From Cokeromyces recurvatus (taxonomy: Eukaryota > Mucoromycota > Mucoromycetes > Mucorales > Mucoraceae), in NCBI RefSeq assembly GCF_025118155.1, contig NW_026251401.1, forward strand, positions 62,001 through 126,000: a stretch of DNA of 64,000 nucleotides, given 5' to 3'. The notes under the pieces were generated by a model. The model worked only from the letters and a program-made list of their open reading frames with translations, did not search any database and was not told the origin of the DNA. The position numbers and the translations under genes were made by a program. Below, piece after piece: positions 37,202 to 49,863 of the stretch; within the stretch, counting starts at the first letter, position 1; every line of letters starts with the position of its first letter.

Positions 37202-37390
37202 TAAACACTTATTCGATGAATGGGAACTCTCAGGTCTAAAAACTATTACTTAGAATGTATGGATATTTATGATTTTGTTTTGTCTATATTTGTATCAATT
37301 TCTGTTTCTTATAGTCGCTTATTCGACAAGTAAGAATTCTTGGGTCCTGAAACTATTGTTTAGAATACATGAATATTCATGATTTTTTTT
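36618..37390 (-). repeat. Tandem array of about seven copies of the MAT2B-like terminal exon
   Basis: Seven degenerate units of about 80-139 bp start near 36618, 36728, 36852, 36932, 37038, 37150 and 37289. On the minus strand each carries the splice acceptor area and coding part of the true terminal exon of the neighbouring gene (exon 40922-40816). Recurrent pieces are TTTGTATCAATT, GTTTCTTGTAAACACTT, CGATAAATGGGAACTCTC and TTGAAATTATT, then TATGAATATTCATGA. Unit 6 has a 36-nt T run and unit 3 an internal deletion. None is likely to be spliced to a full upstream gene. Confidence 0.85.
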
Positions 37391-37484
37391 TCTGTTTCTC
37401 TCTTTATCCATATATTACATAGCCTATTTACCTGAAGTAGCTTTATCAATTGTATTTTTTTTGAGCTGTTAAGCAATCTATAGG
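37391..37484 (-). pseudogene. Broken fragment of the MAT2B-like gene (end of penultimate exon and intron)
   Basis: Positions 37432-37484 match the last ~50 bp of the intact gene's penultimate exon (41005-41052). The donor site GTAAAT and flanking intron are kept (37391-37431). An extra A run inside shifts the frame, and the coding match stops abruptly at about 37484, where the second duplicate begins. The fragment is therefore a duplication by-product, not a gene. Confidence 0.85.
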
Positions 37485-37497
37485 TTAAAAAAAGCAT

Positions 37498-40400
37498 TCC
37501 AAGAAACAGAAATGATTGGATTATAAGGGTTTTATTTAGTGCCAAGGGATATTAAAGTTGAATACATATCTCCTCATCCTTACATCGAATATAGTTTATT
37601 ACTCAGTCAATTGAACTGGGCCTCCTATTTTTATTTCAGACCAATGGCTACAAATGTAATGAAAATTTTTATTTATCCATAAAAGATAATCTGTTTTGTG
37701 TAAAAATCCAACGCAATGTTGAAAAAAAATAAAAAAATAAAAATAAAAATAGGATGCGTAGATGGATCGGGAAAATCCAAAATATGCATACAATCTCCTA
37801 TAATAATCAGTCATGTTGCATATATAATTCTGTATTACATAATATTCTATAATATTCAGATCAGAGTCATTAGTGATTGAATGATATCATAGTTCACAGT
37901 TCTGCACTTTATGCATACAGTATTAATTTGATTTCAGTTTATATAAGACATTCTTGTGTTACGAGTTAAAATTACATAATAACAGACACTGGTGTTATCA
38001 AAGCGATAATGAGGCAAAACATAGAGTAAAGAGTTACTGATGATGAGGATGAATATATATATTATAGATTAGTTACAACATACTAGTATTATTCTTATTG
38101 AATATACTCATTTATAAATGTAATCATATATTATCTATTCTAGTTAAATACACTGTGATATGTAATGGAATACATCCAAGTAGTACATTGAAAGAATGAA
38201 TATAGAGTATATAAGAAACTGGTTAATATATAAATCTACATTGTAGTGCCTTCTCTATATCATCCACAGGTATGAATAAACGAAGTTTCATTATTTGGTT
38301 TCAAAGAAATAGCCAGCTAGATTATAAGGACTCATAATTTAATTTAAATTTTGGTGAACTGAGATTAATTTTCAATCAGGGTCAAAGTATTATAAACCTT
38401 AATTAATTTTTAGGGGGTGAGAACACTTTTCTCTCACGATCTCCACATTCTGTTCCTGTTGCGAAGTTACTTGTTCTTCAAAAAGATCCATTTTGCACTT
38501 ATTTCAAAAGTTCAATTTTTTTTAATTATTTAATTTTTCTCGATATATAAAAGTTTTCATATATTTATTCTGTCTTACTCTATTTTTGCCTGATTATCAA
38601 GTAAAACTGTTTATATTTAATAAACTTTCTACTAAACATATTAATAGCAAATAATGCCATTTAGCTGAAATTGACAAACCATTAGAAAAAAGGATGGTAT
38701 AAAGTACATATTGATATAATTTGTTTAAAACTAGGATAATATCAATAAATCTGTTCGTTACCATCAGAGAATGATTGAATATAAATACTATTTTCTATTT
38801 TTTTTTTATTTTTTTTATTTTTTATTTTATTTTACAAGTATACACATATATGAAAAAAAAAGCAAAATGAAACAGAATATTGCATAAAGTGGAACTATTA
38901 AAAATAATAGAGTCTAAGTTCATGAAGATTTAGTTACTTTAGTAGTTGATCCTAGAGCAGCAGAGAAACCAATTTGATTCTTTCCTACGTCAAAAGTAAT
39001 ATACGTGTTTCTAAGGAAACTTTGTCCAAATAAGAATAGTCCTGCATCTTCATCATCACCATCATTCACAGCTTTTCCAATAATACCCCAGCCACAAGTT
39101 GTAGCAGTAGATAGATCATTTGTATTTAAAGGATAAATTAAACTTGATACAGGTACATCCACAGTTACAGAGGCTGACTTCTTCTTCATAGATGTCTTGA
39201 AGACAAATTGTAAACGAGCATCTGAATTACGATATTCACAATCGATAAGAAAGAGACCTCCTGGACGAGTGATGATAAATGATGTTTGGCCTGTTAAAGC
39301 ACTTAATGTTTCTTTAGCAAATTCCATATCAACGTAAGATAAAGTGGTACCAGTATCAATGATTGTTCGACGAGGCCCTTTCAACTTGATATCTAAAACC
39401 TTGTGATTCTCTGTACTCTTTGTCATAGAGATACCCTGAGTGAGGACTTGCCACATTTTATAGGACTTCTTCTTTTTCTTTTGAGATATAACTGAAACAT
39501 ATTCAATGTCTCCTGTATACAAATCAGTGTTTGAACCACCTAAAGTTAATTCACCATTCCATCCTACAACATTATGGGTCCTATTAAATCCCATATAGAT
39601 AGAGAACACTTCATCTGGGATCAACTTTTGCTTCATCATGTTAAAAAGAAGTGGGTCATAATGTCCTTTTCCTTTCACTCGTGTAGTTAACTTTGGGTAA
39701 GCAAGACCTAGAATACCATCAACACGAACCACAGATGATTCACCCTTCTTATGAGCCGTAGTCACATTTACCTTTTCATTACGTAATACTCCTTCTGTCT
39801 CATCAGCTAGCGCAAATATTTGTTTTTTAACTTTAACATCGGCTAATGTAACTACATCCGTAGCAAATTCACCTAGTGCTTCACCACTTCCATACAGTAC
39901 ATGAAATTTTTTATTCAAGTCCTTGTAGGTAGATGACTCGTAGCTGTCAAATCGTTTAGAGTGACACATTGTTGATGGACAGCACTCGCTAGCAACCCAT
40001 AAATCAGCACTATATATATATATATATATTATATGTTAGTAGATGTATATGTGTATTGCATAAGACACGTATATACCTTCCAGTATCTAGAATCACATTA
40101 AATTGTTGTGGAGGTGTGCCAATTCCGATATTAGCAAGATACTGAGTATACCAATAGAAAACAGGAGTCTCTGCTAACGTGTTATCTCTACGTTGAAGAG
40201 ATACATTATGATTGGTTTTAATTATGTCACCTTGTGAGATAAAAGGAATTTTGATCAACGAGGAATGTTGATTTGTCGAAGCTGCAGTAACCACTGAAGA
40301 TCCAGTCAAAAGTGAAAGCTTCAAAAGCGAAAATAATAGACTACTCACTACCATTTATATATATATGTATATATATGTGTGTGTATGTGTATGTGTGTGT

Positions 40401-41052
40401 ATGTTTATATACTTTATAAATAAAGACCACAGAAATAACAAAAAAAAAAAAAGTTAAAGAAAGAGAAAGGAATCTCTTATTTATACGTGTTATAATAAAA
40501 AAAAAACGTTATTATTTAATGGTATTTGAGGTTTGGTTCTCCGCGTCTATTGTCTTTATGTACTTCATTAATCCCGCTATTCTTGATTCCATAAAAAAGA
40601 AGGATTTAAAAGCACAATAGTACATGCACAAAAAAATTTTTTTTCTTTTTTAGCATTTATCAGATCGATAAAAACTATTGTAACACAAACGTTGTATTTA
40701 CAAATTAATTCTTTAAAGTAGGAAAAATATAACAACAGAAAGTAAAAAAATCAAATAAATGATTTTTATTAAGTCATTTATTACTAAAAATTATATATTT
40801 GCCCCTTATAGAAATTTATAATAAATTTTCAGAAAACCATGTTCCTAATTTTACAAAGTTTGTATCAATTCCTGTTTCTTGCAGTCGCTTATTCGACAAG
40901 TGAGAATTCTCGGGTCTTGAAACTATTATTTAGAATGTATGAATATTCATGATTTTTTTTTTTTTGGTTTCTCCCTTTAACCATATATTACATAGCCTAT
41001 TTACCTGAAGCAGCTTTATCAATTGTATTTTGAGCTGTTAAGTGATCCATGG
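37498..41052. repeat. Tandem duplication, copy B
   Basis: The right copy of the 3.6-3.9 kb repeat. It joins the functional MAT2B-like gene without interruption and carries a single terminal-exon unit, so it looks like the ancestral arrangement. It has an extra stretch of about 0.6 kb (37860-38600) in the spacer, with no recognisable gene. Confidence 0.85.
38920..40354 (-). CDS. Secreted pepsin-like aspartic protease (copy B)
   Basis: Paralogue of the protease at 34792-36218, with the same two-exon structure (40354-40077 and 40009-38920) and an identical exon-1 length of 278 nt; 455 residues. Signal peptide, propeptide, mature start FYWYTQYLANIGIGTPPQQF, catalytic LDTGS-ADLWV (Asp about 90) and IIDTGTTLSYV are all intact. 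It differs by a Lys-rich surface (KKKKKSYKMW), an extra Cys pair near ASECCPSTMC and an acidic insert GDDEDAG near the C-terminus. Promoter-proximal sequence is also duplicated. It appears functional. Confidence 0.92.
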
Positions 41053-42250
41053 GTACATTCAAAACGTTACTTAATACTTCACAAATTTGGTATTTCGTCA
41101 TACATTCTTCTCCAGAAAAGTGATAAATGCCTTGAATATCTTTATGCTTCTCAAGCTTTGCAACTATATATATATATATATATATTAAGGCTTAATTTTT
41201 ATATGTTCTAGACATAAATTTCTCTTGTGTACCTGCCAAGTCTTTTAAAACACGTGCCACATCTTGAACTAGAAAAGGGGAGGGGAACATATTTGTTAGT
41301 TATATAGAGACAAATACATTGACATGCAAATATATATTACCATTTGTAGGATATCGAACCCCAACATTATCAACAGTAGCAGGCTTATCATGATTCTATT
41401 ATATACATACATATATATTAGCTCTTGTTTATTTGGTACACTCATATAGATACATGCAGACTTACCAATACAACATCAATCAAGATATTAACAGCAGATT
41501 CACTATTGTATTCAGTTTTACCATACAAAATAGGTACACGAAGAATAACAGCTTCTGGATAAACACTCTTGATGGCCTCTTCTCCACCTAACTTGGTTTT
41601 ACCATAGAATTGTAATGGATTAGGCTTATCGTCTACTTCATAAGGTGGATTCTTTCCATCAAATACATAATCTGTACTAATATAGATCAACATAATTCCA
41701 AGCTCTTTACAAATAGTTGCTAAACATCTAGGTGTCTCAATATTTAACTAAACTCAACATTAGAGATTATACATTCATCATGACAATATATAAAATAATT
41801 TATATAATTTACACGAAGAACACCCTCATGATCTTGTTCAGCTACATCAGGACGACGTTCAGCAGCACAGTGAACTAAAACTATAGAAAGTTATACATAT
41901 TAATATTCCATATACCTATTTATTTTTTCTACATGAGTTTACCATTAGGCTTTTGCTCCTTTAAAAATTCTTCAACTGCAGAAGCATCTGTCAAATTAAG
42001 CTATACATATCATCATATTTATGTTTATGTTTATATGCATATACTATGATTTATCCTACTATTTTATCCTACCTTGACTAAACCATTCTTAGCACGAGAA
42101 AATGCAGTCCCAATAACTAATACAATACTATTATAAGTCGATTACTAAAATATAAAAATAGACTAATTTACCATCCCATCCAGCTTGTTGAAATGCCTTG
42201 ACAGTAGGTCTACCCAAGAGACCAGATGCACCAGTAATTACAGCTTTCAT
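40816..42250 (-). CDS. NAD(P)-dependent sugar-reductase-like protein (MAT2B/RmlD family)
   Basis: Short-chain dehydrogenase of the RmlD/MAT2B type, either dTDP-rhamnose-type reductase or the beta regulatory subunit of methionine adenosyltransferase. Nine exons (42250-42172, 42116-42073, 42000-41943, 41880-41813, 41747-41466, 41395-41341, 41268-41233, 41163-41005, 40922-40816) give 295 residues. TGASGLLGR (7-15) binds the cofactor. VHCAAERRPDVAEQ and YISTDYVFDG are family signatures. The catalytic Tyr-x3-Lys is YGKTK. The end is VSRPENSHLSNKRLQETGID, encoded by the exon that has been amplified nearby. All phases agree. It shares a 278-bp promoter region with SEY1. Confidence 0.93.
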
Positions 42251-42355
42251 GTTTTTCTTTGTTTGTTCCAAAATTAAATTGAATTAAATAAAATAAATGA
42301 AATAGAATAAACAATGACCCATCAACAAAGCTGACGATAAATCGGAACTTTTTTA

Positions 42356-42391
<36 letters not shown>

Positions 42392-42528
42392 TTAATGGGC
42401 GGCTGTCGCCTCCGTTCACCACACTCACTCCTCTTTTTTTTTTTTTTTTTTTTTATTATTCCCATTTTTATTTTTATATATTTATTTTCTTTTCTTTTAT
42501 TTATTTTCTTTCTTTTCAAATATACAAG
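42251..42528. promoter_or_regulatory. Compact divergent promoter (MAT2B-like / SEY1)
   Basis: 278 bp between outward genes. It contains a long A run (about 42359-42388), a T run (about 42434-42454) and a short GC-richer centre GGGCGGCTGTCGCCTCCG (about 42398-42415). Rigid A/T tracts flanking a core are typical of nucleosome-free bidirectional promoters. The factor is unknown. Confidence 0.45.
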
Positions 42529-45500
42529 ATGGAGAATACAACAGTATCTTCAAGTGCCCAAGAAAGTGTAAACAAGGACAGTGTTGTACTTTCTTCTAAT
42601 CTCGATAATCCAATTGTAACTTCAGTAGGTGAAACAATCTCATCTACTAAAGGTACAACAGATATTAAAGATTGGGAACATGACGTAGAGCCTATTCCTC
42701 GTCTTCAAGTAATTGACGAAAACCAAAAATTCACGTAAAAATATTAGACAATGAAAAGAAAAAAAAAAGAAGAGGAAGAGAGTTAGAAAATATTAACTTT
42801 TAAATAGTGAAGAACTTCCTGAATATATGAAGAAATGGGGATTGGCAGAGGCTGGTTTTAAGTATAATGTTGTCGCTGTGTTTGGTTCTCAAAGTACAGG
42901 AAAAAGTAAAGTATTAATGATGATGATAATAATAATAATAGGGCCCAGTTCCTGAATAGCATTATATAAATATATATATATATATATATTTATTTAGGTA
43001 CTTTGTTGAATAGATTATTTGGTACTTCCTTTGATGAAATGGATGAAAATCAACGTAAACAAACAACAAAAGGTATCTGGTTGTCTCGTGGTAGAGGTAT
43101 GCATGTGCTCGTCATGGATGTTGAAGGTACTGATGGTCGTGAACGAGGAGAAGATCAAGACTTTGAAAGAAAATCTGCTTTATTTTCAATGGCTACAAGT
43201 GAAGTCATTATTCTTAATTTATGGGAACATCAAGTGGGTCTTTACCAAGGCGCTAATATGGGACTTTTGAAAACTGTATTTGAGGTCAATTTACAATTGT
43301 TTCAAAATCAAAAAAGGTTTGTATCTGATTGCACGTGATATTTATATATTAACTCCTTTTTTTTTCCTTCAATTTATCTAGTAAAGAAAAGACTTTATTA
43401 TTAATTGTCATTCGTGATTTTGTTGGTGCTACACCTTTGCAAAACTTGGCAAATACTCTGAGGACTGATCTTGAAAAGATTTGGGAAAGTCTATCAAAGG
43501 TAATAATCAATTAAGATAAAAAGAAGACAACTATTTATACATGTTTATATAGCCTGAGGGACTTGAAAACTGTAAAATTACAGATTATTTTGATTTTATG
43601 TATACTGGATTACCTCATAAAATTTTGTTACCTGAGAAATTCGATGAAGAAGTGAATAAACTTCGTTTAAGGTATTATAGCAATTTAAACCTATTATATG
43701 TGTATATGTAAATTAACTTTAGTTTTCTACAAGATTTAATGATCCTAATAATCCTGATTTTGTATTTCGCCCTGAATATCATAAACGTATTCCTGCAGAT
43801 GGTTACAATATGTATGCGTCTAGTATTTGGGATAAAGTCTTGACTAACAAGGACCTTGATTTACCTACTCAACAAGAGTTATTAGCTCAATATCGATGTG
43901 ATGAAATTTCAAATGTAACAACTAAAGATATATATAACAGTACATAAAATTAACCCTTTTTTTTATTTTAGGCTGCCTTTGAAGTATTTAAAGAACAAAT
44001 TATTCCTTTTAAAACACCTATTATCGAAAAAAATCAAATTATTGCTGATTTAGGTGATCAAATGAAGGCTTTAAGAGAACAAGCTCTCGAAACATTTGAT
44101 AAAAGCGCATCACGTTATAATCAAAACGTTTATCAGAAGAAACGTCAGGAAATGCTTACTAAATTAAATACACAATTAGGCGTTTATTTTATTGGTCAGT
44201 TAAATAATTTACATAAAAAGGCAGCCACAATGTTCGCTGAAAACTTGGATACGCAGCTAAAGAAACCTGGATATAACTTTGCAGAGATTGTTAGTTTATG
44301 TAATAAGGAAGCTACTGCATTCTTTCTTTCTGGTGCTAAAGGTAAGTGTTTTGGCATATTAGTTTCAATATATGAATATATATTAATACTAGACCCTTAT
44401 TAGCTATTCTTTTATCTGATACGGATTGGTCTTATGAGCATGAAGAACAATTATTAAATGAAGATCTTGCTGATATCTCATTTAAAGCCCGTGCAAAGGA
44501 ATTTAAGAAGATGAATAAAGCTTTAGAAAAACAAATTGAAGCTGAACTTTCAGATCCTGTAGCACTTGAACTTAATCGTCCTGAAGATGATATGTGGCAT
44601 AGAATTATTGAACAATACAAAAAGACAATTAGAGATGGTGAAGACTTATTAGCCAAAAAAGCAAAATGTAAGGAGGAAAAAAAAAGAAAGAAATAGAATA
44701 ACATTGAAGCTAATGACTTTTTATTATTATTGTTATTTTTGTACACAGCCTTTGATTCATCTAAAGAGGAAATTACACAATCAATTATTGACTTGAAAAG
44801 ACAGACATGGATTGTACTTCGTAAAAAGGTGGATGAAGAGTTGGCTGATAATTTACTATTATTGAAACTTCGTAATAGGTATTGCTATCTATATGGAAAT
44901 ATATCCATAGATATATAAATATGTATATGTATACATATACGTATATATATTCATATATACATGTATATTAACCATGAAAGTTTATAATGTTAGGTTTGAA
45001 GAAAAGTTTCGTTATGATGATAAAGGCCTTCCTAAGGTTTGGAAACCTGAAGATGATATTGACTATTACTTTAAAAATGCAAGAGATGAAGTAAGTAACA
45101 AACCTCTAAAAAAAGAAGTGTTTGGTGAAATCATTTATATTTATATTGTTATTATTAGACATTATCTTTGGTAAAGACCTTTTCAAAAATTGATTTAAGT
45201 TTAGACAAAGACTTTGAACTAGAATCAACTGAAGAATTTGATTTCAAACAATCACTTATTATTCTTAGTGAAGCAAAACAAATTGATATTAATAATCGAT
45301 TTAAACGTGAATGTGATGCCTTTTATTTGGAAGCTAAACGATCTGTGGTCGCTACGACTGCCAAAGTGCCTACATGGGTTATTATCATGATGATCGCTCT
45401 TGGTTGGAATGAATTTATGGCCATTCTCAAGAGTCCTATTTATCTTGTTCTCTTCATTCTTTGTGTTAGTGTTAGTTATGTTGTATATGCTCTTAATCTT

Positions 45501-45644
45501 TGGGGCCCTCTTGAACGAATTTTCTCATCTGTGTTTAATGAAGTTACAAAAATGGCTAAAACTCGAATTGCAGAAACGGTAAATACTACTGGTCATGGAA
45601 GTCAGCAATATGCATTATCAGACTTTAAAGATAAACGAGAGTAA
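42529..45644 (+). CDS. SEY1: Dynamin-like ER membrane fusion GTPase Sey1/RHD3
   Basis: Drives homotypic ER fusion and tubule network formation. Exons 42529-42734, 42808-42905, 42998-43316, 43382-43499, 43553-43671, 43734-43914, 43972-44341, 44404-44667, 44749-44878, 44994-45090 and 45159-45644 give 795 residues (yeast Sey1 776). The P-loop is GSQSTGKS (95-102), with Thr/Gln at KQTTKG (switch I) and [16 protein letters not shown] (switch II). A helical stalk follows with [21 protein letters not shown] two-helix membrane hairpin (about residues 704-750, [16 protein letters not shown], then [14 protein letters not shown]) is followed by a short amphipathic tail. In intron 5 the acceptor at 43733 was chosen since it alone keeps the RLRFNDP frame. 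Confidence 0.95.
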
Positions 45645-45842
45645 AATTCACATTTATATGTTTTCTCTTTTTTTCTATTTCCCTCTTTTTCGTTTTCTTT
45701 TTGCAATGTATATATATAGATATAACACATATCAATAAATATTTATATACGCATTTATATTTAAACAATGGTTCTATATTTATGTCAATTTTTTTTTGTT
45801 AAAGGAATAAAGGAGGAGGAGGAGGAGAGAAAAAAAAAGAGA

Positions 45843-47727
45843 TTAAGGCTCCAAACGCTTGGGATCACGAGGGAACAAACTAGAACGACGAATGTTACCA
45901 AGAGCAAGGAAGAGCATGACAACACGTTCCAAACCAATACCACCACCAGCATGAGGAGGAGCACCAATCTTGAAGGCATCAATATAAGGTTGAATAGTGG
46001 CAATTTCAACACCATGAGCCTTGGCACGCTCGGTTAAGAAGTCAGCATCATGAATACGTTGAGCACCAGACAAGATTTCTTCACCACGCATGAAGAAATC
46101 ATATGAGTTGGAATATTCGGGGTTTTCAGGATCAGGCATGGTATAGAATGGACGAACAGCCAAGGGGAACTTATCGAGGACATAGAAATCAGTGTGGTAT
46201 TTCTCTTTGACAAGCTTACCCAATAATTTTTCATTAGCAGTACTCAAGTCTTCAAAATCACCAATTTCAACACCAGCCTCTCTTAACATCTTGATACCTT
46301 CAGCATAAGAAAGACGAAGTGTCTTGGGCAAGAATTCAAAATCTTCAAATTCATATTGTTTCTTTACAACTTCAATTTCCTTGCTGAAACGTGATTTAAG
46401 ATTTGAGAAGATATAGACAAAGAGCTCTTCAAGGACTTCAACAACTTCGTAGTAGTGTTCATTGAAAGCCATTTCCATATCGAGACCCATAAATTCAGTC
46501 ATATGACGATGTGTGTTGGAATCTTCAGCACGGAAAACAGGAGCAATTTCAAAGACCTTACCAAAATCGGAAGCAATACACATTTGCTTATAAAGTTGGG
46601 GAGATTGAGCCAAATAGGCGTTTGTCTTGAAATAATTCACCTTAAAGACATTAGAACCACCTTCAGAGGCAGCACCAATCAACTTGGGAGTATGAACTTC
46701 CATAAAACCACGTTCAATCAAAAACTCTCTGAAGAGCAAACATACAGCGGATTGTAAGCGGAAGATAGCATGATTGGTAGTGGTACGAAGATCAAGAACA
46801 CGATTATTAAGACGTGTATCAAGATTAACACGAGAGAGCTGAGCATCTTCGTCATAAGAGCTTTCAGGGCGAGAAGCGTCTTCTAAAGAGAAAGCAAGAC
46901 GAACATTCACTTTAGAAACAACAAAGAGCTTTTCAATAGCAAGTTCAGCACAAGAGATAGTACAACTCTTCACTTCTTCAACAGGCTTTACAATCTTGGC
47001 TTCAACAAGAACAATAGATTCAGGTGAAATACCAACACCAAACTTGACCATTTGCTTAGAGATTGTCTTATCATCGGCAGTAACAATACCTTGAATTGTA
47101 GAAACACCTTGACGGAAAACAAAGAAACACATCTTACTACCTGTAGCACGAGAAGTTTGAACACGGGCACGGACTGTAACAGTTTCACCTTCACGAGAAG
47201 CATTGATAGTATTGATATCTTCATACTTGGTATCTACATAGTATAGGGTTTTTTTTTTCAATAACCAAATCTCACTTATATATATATCTTTAAATTTAAT
47301 TTATTATCTTACCAGTACGAGTTTGAGATTGGTTCATAGGAAGCTTGCCATAACGGTCTTTAGAACAATCCTATATATTGATATAAACATACAAATTTTT
47401 TTTTCAATAATGCACGCAATATATAAAGATAAAAATTTAAACCTACAACTTGACTGGCTTCTCTAGCAGCCTTTTCAGCAGCAATTTTAGCAGCAGTAGC
47501 AGCCTTTCTTTCGGCTTTCTCTTTTTCCTTTTGAAGTTTCTTATAGGCACTCTTGGTAATAGGCTTACCTTCATCGCTAATAAATAAAATAAATACGATA
47601 AGTTTATTTTCTATTTTCATTTATAAATAGACGTGTAAGCTATAAAACATCATTTTAAAACATACTCCAAGTAAACTTCCTTGGTCTTTTGAGTGATGTC
47701 TTCAACAGCGGGATCTTGTGCTGACAT
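45843..47727 (-). CDS. DPS1: Aspartyl-tRNA synthetase, cytosolic
   Basis: Charges tRNA-Asp with aspartate; class II synthetase. Exons 47727-47666, 47576-47447, 47370-47313 and 47233-45843 give 546 residues (yeast Dps1 557). The eukaryote-specific lysine/alanine helix ([19 protein letters not shown]) binds tRNA. The OB-fold anticodon domain (about 90-190) contains [20 protein letters not shown]. Motif 2 is [15 protein letters not shown], and motif 3 is [13 protein letters not shown] near the C-terminus. The flipping-loop [10 protein letters not shown] and QSPQLYKQ are present. Splicing phases match. Converges with SEY1 (198 bp between stops). Confidence 0.96.
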
Positions 47728-48202
47728 TGTTGTTCGTAAATGAAAAAAGAAAAAAGATGTATACTCGCGATGTAGGGACGACACACTTATGAAAATTTTT
47801 TATACTCAGTCGTTGGCAGTCACTTTTTTTTTCCTGTTCATCCCGAGAAAAAAAAATGAACATAATAAAAAAAGTATTATGTAATAAACGCATAAAGAAA
47901 AAAAAAATAATAATTACTACCTAAAAGCAGTAATAGGAACATTTTTATAAATTAGCTAGAAATATACAAGCAATCTCAGTAAAAATAAAACTATGACTTT
48001 GTTTTATATACTAGAAACTATAAATATTTGTATTGTGAATAGTATACTCAATTCTTGTTCAAGTAAAATGCATATATTACGTAATATAAGTGTATGTATA
48101 TATGCTGATTACATTTTTATTACATGTATAAGCTGTACAATATACTGATACATAAATGAGTTAATATTTATAATAAGCCAAATATAATGATTTAAACGTT
48201 AA
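47728..48202. other. Spacer upstream of AspRS
   Basis: About 475 bp between the AspRS start and the stop of the coiled-coil gene, both on the minus strand. It is AT-rich and no gene is recognised. It likely contains the AspRS promoter. Confidence 0.4.
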
Positions 48203-49258
48203 TTAAATCTTTTTCTCCAAGGTGTCAATACGTCTTCTCAAGTCAGCGAAATAATAAAGATCTGTATACTGGGCTATTGTTCTTGCTAAACTCTCGCTTA
48301 AACGATAATCTCTTTTATACAGGTTGATAGAAGGCGGTAGATAGTCTTTCACCTTATCTGGCAAACAAGTATGTTCTATACTAGTTTCCCCATTAGGTGC
48401 ATTTATATACTCTAGAACTTCTTGATGATTGCTACATATAATTGATTAAAAAAATTTTTTTATTTCTTCTTCTTCTAGTATATTTCTCTTTTACTACTTA
48501 CTTTGTAATATTGTTAATATGATCTAAATTCTTAAATAAATACTGAATAGAATCTGCATTTAAGTTCTTTTCAAAGCTTGTCAGGACATCATTCGTTTCC
48601 TTTTCCATCTTATCTATCTTTATGATTGATGCTTTTACTTTATTTCTTTCATGATGATTCTTCCTGATTTTTGCTAAATTCTTTGCCTGAAGGGATTTAT
48701 TATCTGTTGTAGTAGGGTATATAATATCTTTTGAAAACATTTTATTTGTGATTTGATAGATGAGTTGCTTGCCTAAAAGGTCATGCAATGCATCTTTTTC
48801 TAATCGTTTGATATCAAATTTTTGATATTCTTTTTCTATTTCTTTTAATGAAGGTAACCCAAGCATCTCTCTTGCCGTACTTTCTACTAATTGATTCATG
48901 CTGTCTTCTGATACAAGGTCTTCTATTTGTTTATTTAAATCGTTCATTAAGTTTTCCAACTCCTTGAATTTTTCTTTGCTTTCATTCTCTGTTTCCTCAA
49001 AATATTTTAGTAAATATTTTTTTGCTTCTTCAAGATTATTTTCGAAATCGCTCTTTTCAGAGGCATCTAATTTACTGCTGAATAAGGGTGTTAGTTTCTC
49101 GACCAAATTTTCAATTTGAAGCTCGAATAAGCTTATTTTTAGTCTTGATTCCATATCTTCTTTCGTAGGAAGTGTTAAAATATCCTTTGTATCATATAAT
49201 GGCATAATGTGCTTTAATGCCTTTTCAATCAATAATCTTTCATAAGATCGAATTCTGT

Positions 49259-49303
<45 letters not shown>

Positions 49304-49751
49304 AATAAAACTTCCTTCCTTGCATACTGTTATTTAAAAAAATATTTACTTTGATTCTATATTCTCTGCAGTCGTTGTTAATTCTTGAACATGAACTCCT
49401 GAGAAAACATATAAACTTTTATGATTATTTTTTCTTGTGTCTGTTATTAGAGAGTATATGTGCATGTTTTTTCAATGTTACCTAATTTTGGTTCAAAATC
49501 TGTACATGTATAAAATTTAATTCGTTTTGTGTAAACCTTTTTCAAGGTCTCCGTTTCACGCTTTCTTTTCTGATTACATTCGTATAATTCTTTGGCATCT
49601 GTACACATTTCTCTTAATCTATATATTTATATAAATATATACATTTATATAATTTAGCTGATGTTAGACTAATGGAAAGATAATAAACATACATCTGTGC
49701 AAAGTTTTCATTAACTGTATGTGCATCCTGAGAATCATTACTCTCGATCAT
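48203..49751 (-). CDS. Uncharacterised coiled-coil protein
   Basis: Exons 49751-49693, 49618-49482, 49398-49350, 49254-48502 and 48431-48203 give 408 residues in a consistent frame. The N-terminal part has a Lys/Arg patch (NQKRKRETETLKKVYTKR). A long central coiled coil spans about 125-300 (FEELENLMNDLNKQIEDL-like, with heptad Leu/Ile and KEIEKEYQKFDIKRLEKD). A helical C-terminal segment holds YKRDYRLSESLARTIAQY and ends DTLEKKI. No membrane helix, catalytic motif or signal peptide is visible. Length and composition resemble kinetochore or spindle-type structural proteins, but I do not recognise a family. A 40-nt T/A run lies in the intron at about 49263-49301. Confidence 0.7.
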
Positions 49752-49830
49752 ATTTTAATACAGTAAAGAATTTTGATGAAATAAACATATAAAACAAACA
49801 AACAAACAAACAAACAAACAAAAAAAAAAA

Positions 49831-49863
<33 letters not shown>

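Larger units (their letters stand above)
33617..37484. repeat. Tandem duplication, copy A (protease, exon array, gene fragment)
   Basis: Matches copy B (37498-41052) in order: a left edge TCCAAGAAA..AACAGAAATGATTGG (33617 and 37498); the TATTACTCAGTCAATTGAAC segment; TTTAATAAACTTTCTACTAAACAT (34010 and 38617); an aspartic protease gene; its promoter; sequence derived from the MAT2B-like terminal exon; and the end of its penultimate exon. Copy B carries about 0.6 kb extra near 37860-38600. Copy A has the array expansion instead. Confidence 0.85.

Noticed and set aside
36618..37390. CRISPR-like or satellite array
   Set aside because: Units are 80-139 bp and degenerate, and they align to a coding exon next door, so an exon-derived array explains them better.
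44432..44746. Antisense frames inside SEY1 and the AspRS gene
   Set aside because: Shadows of strongly coding sense exons.
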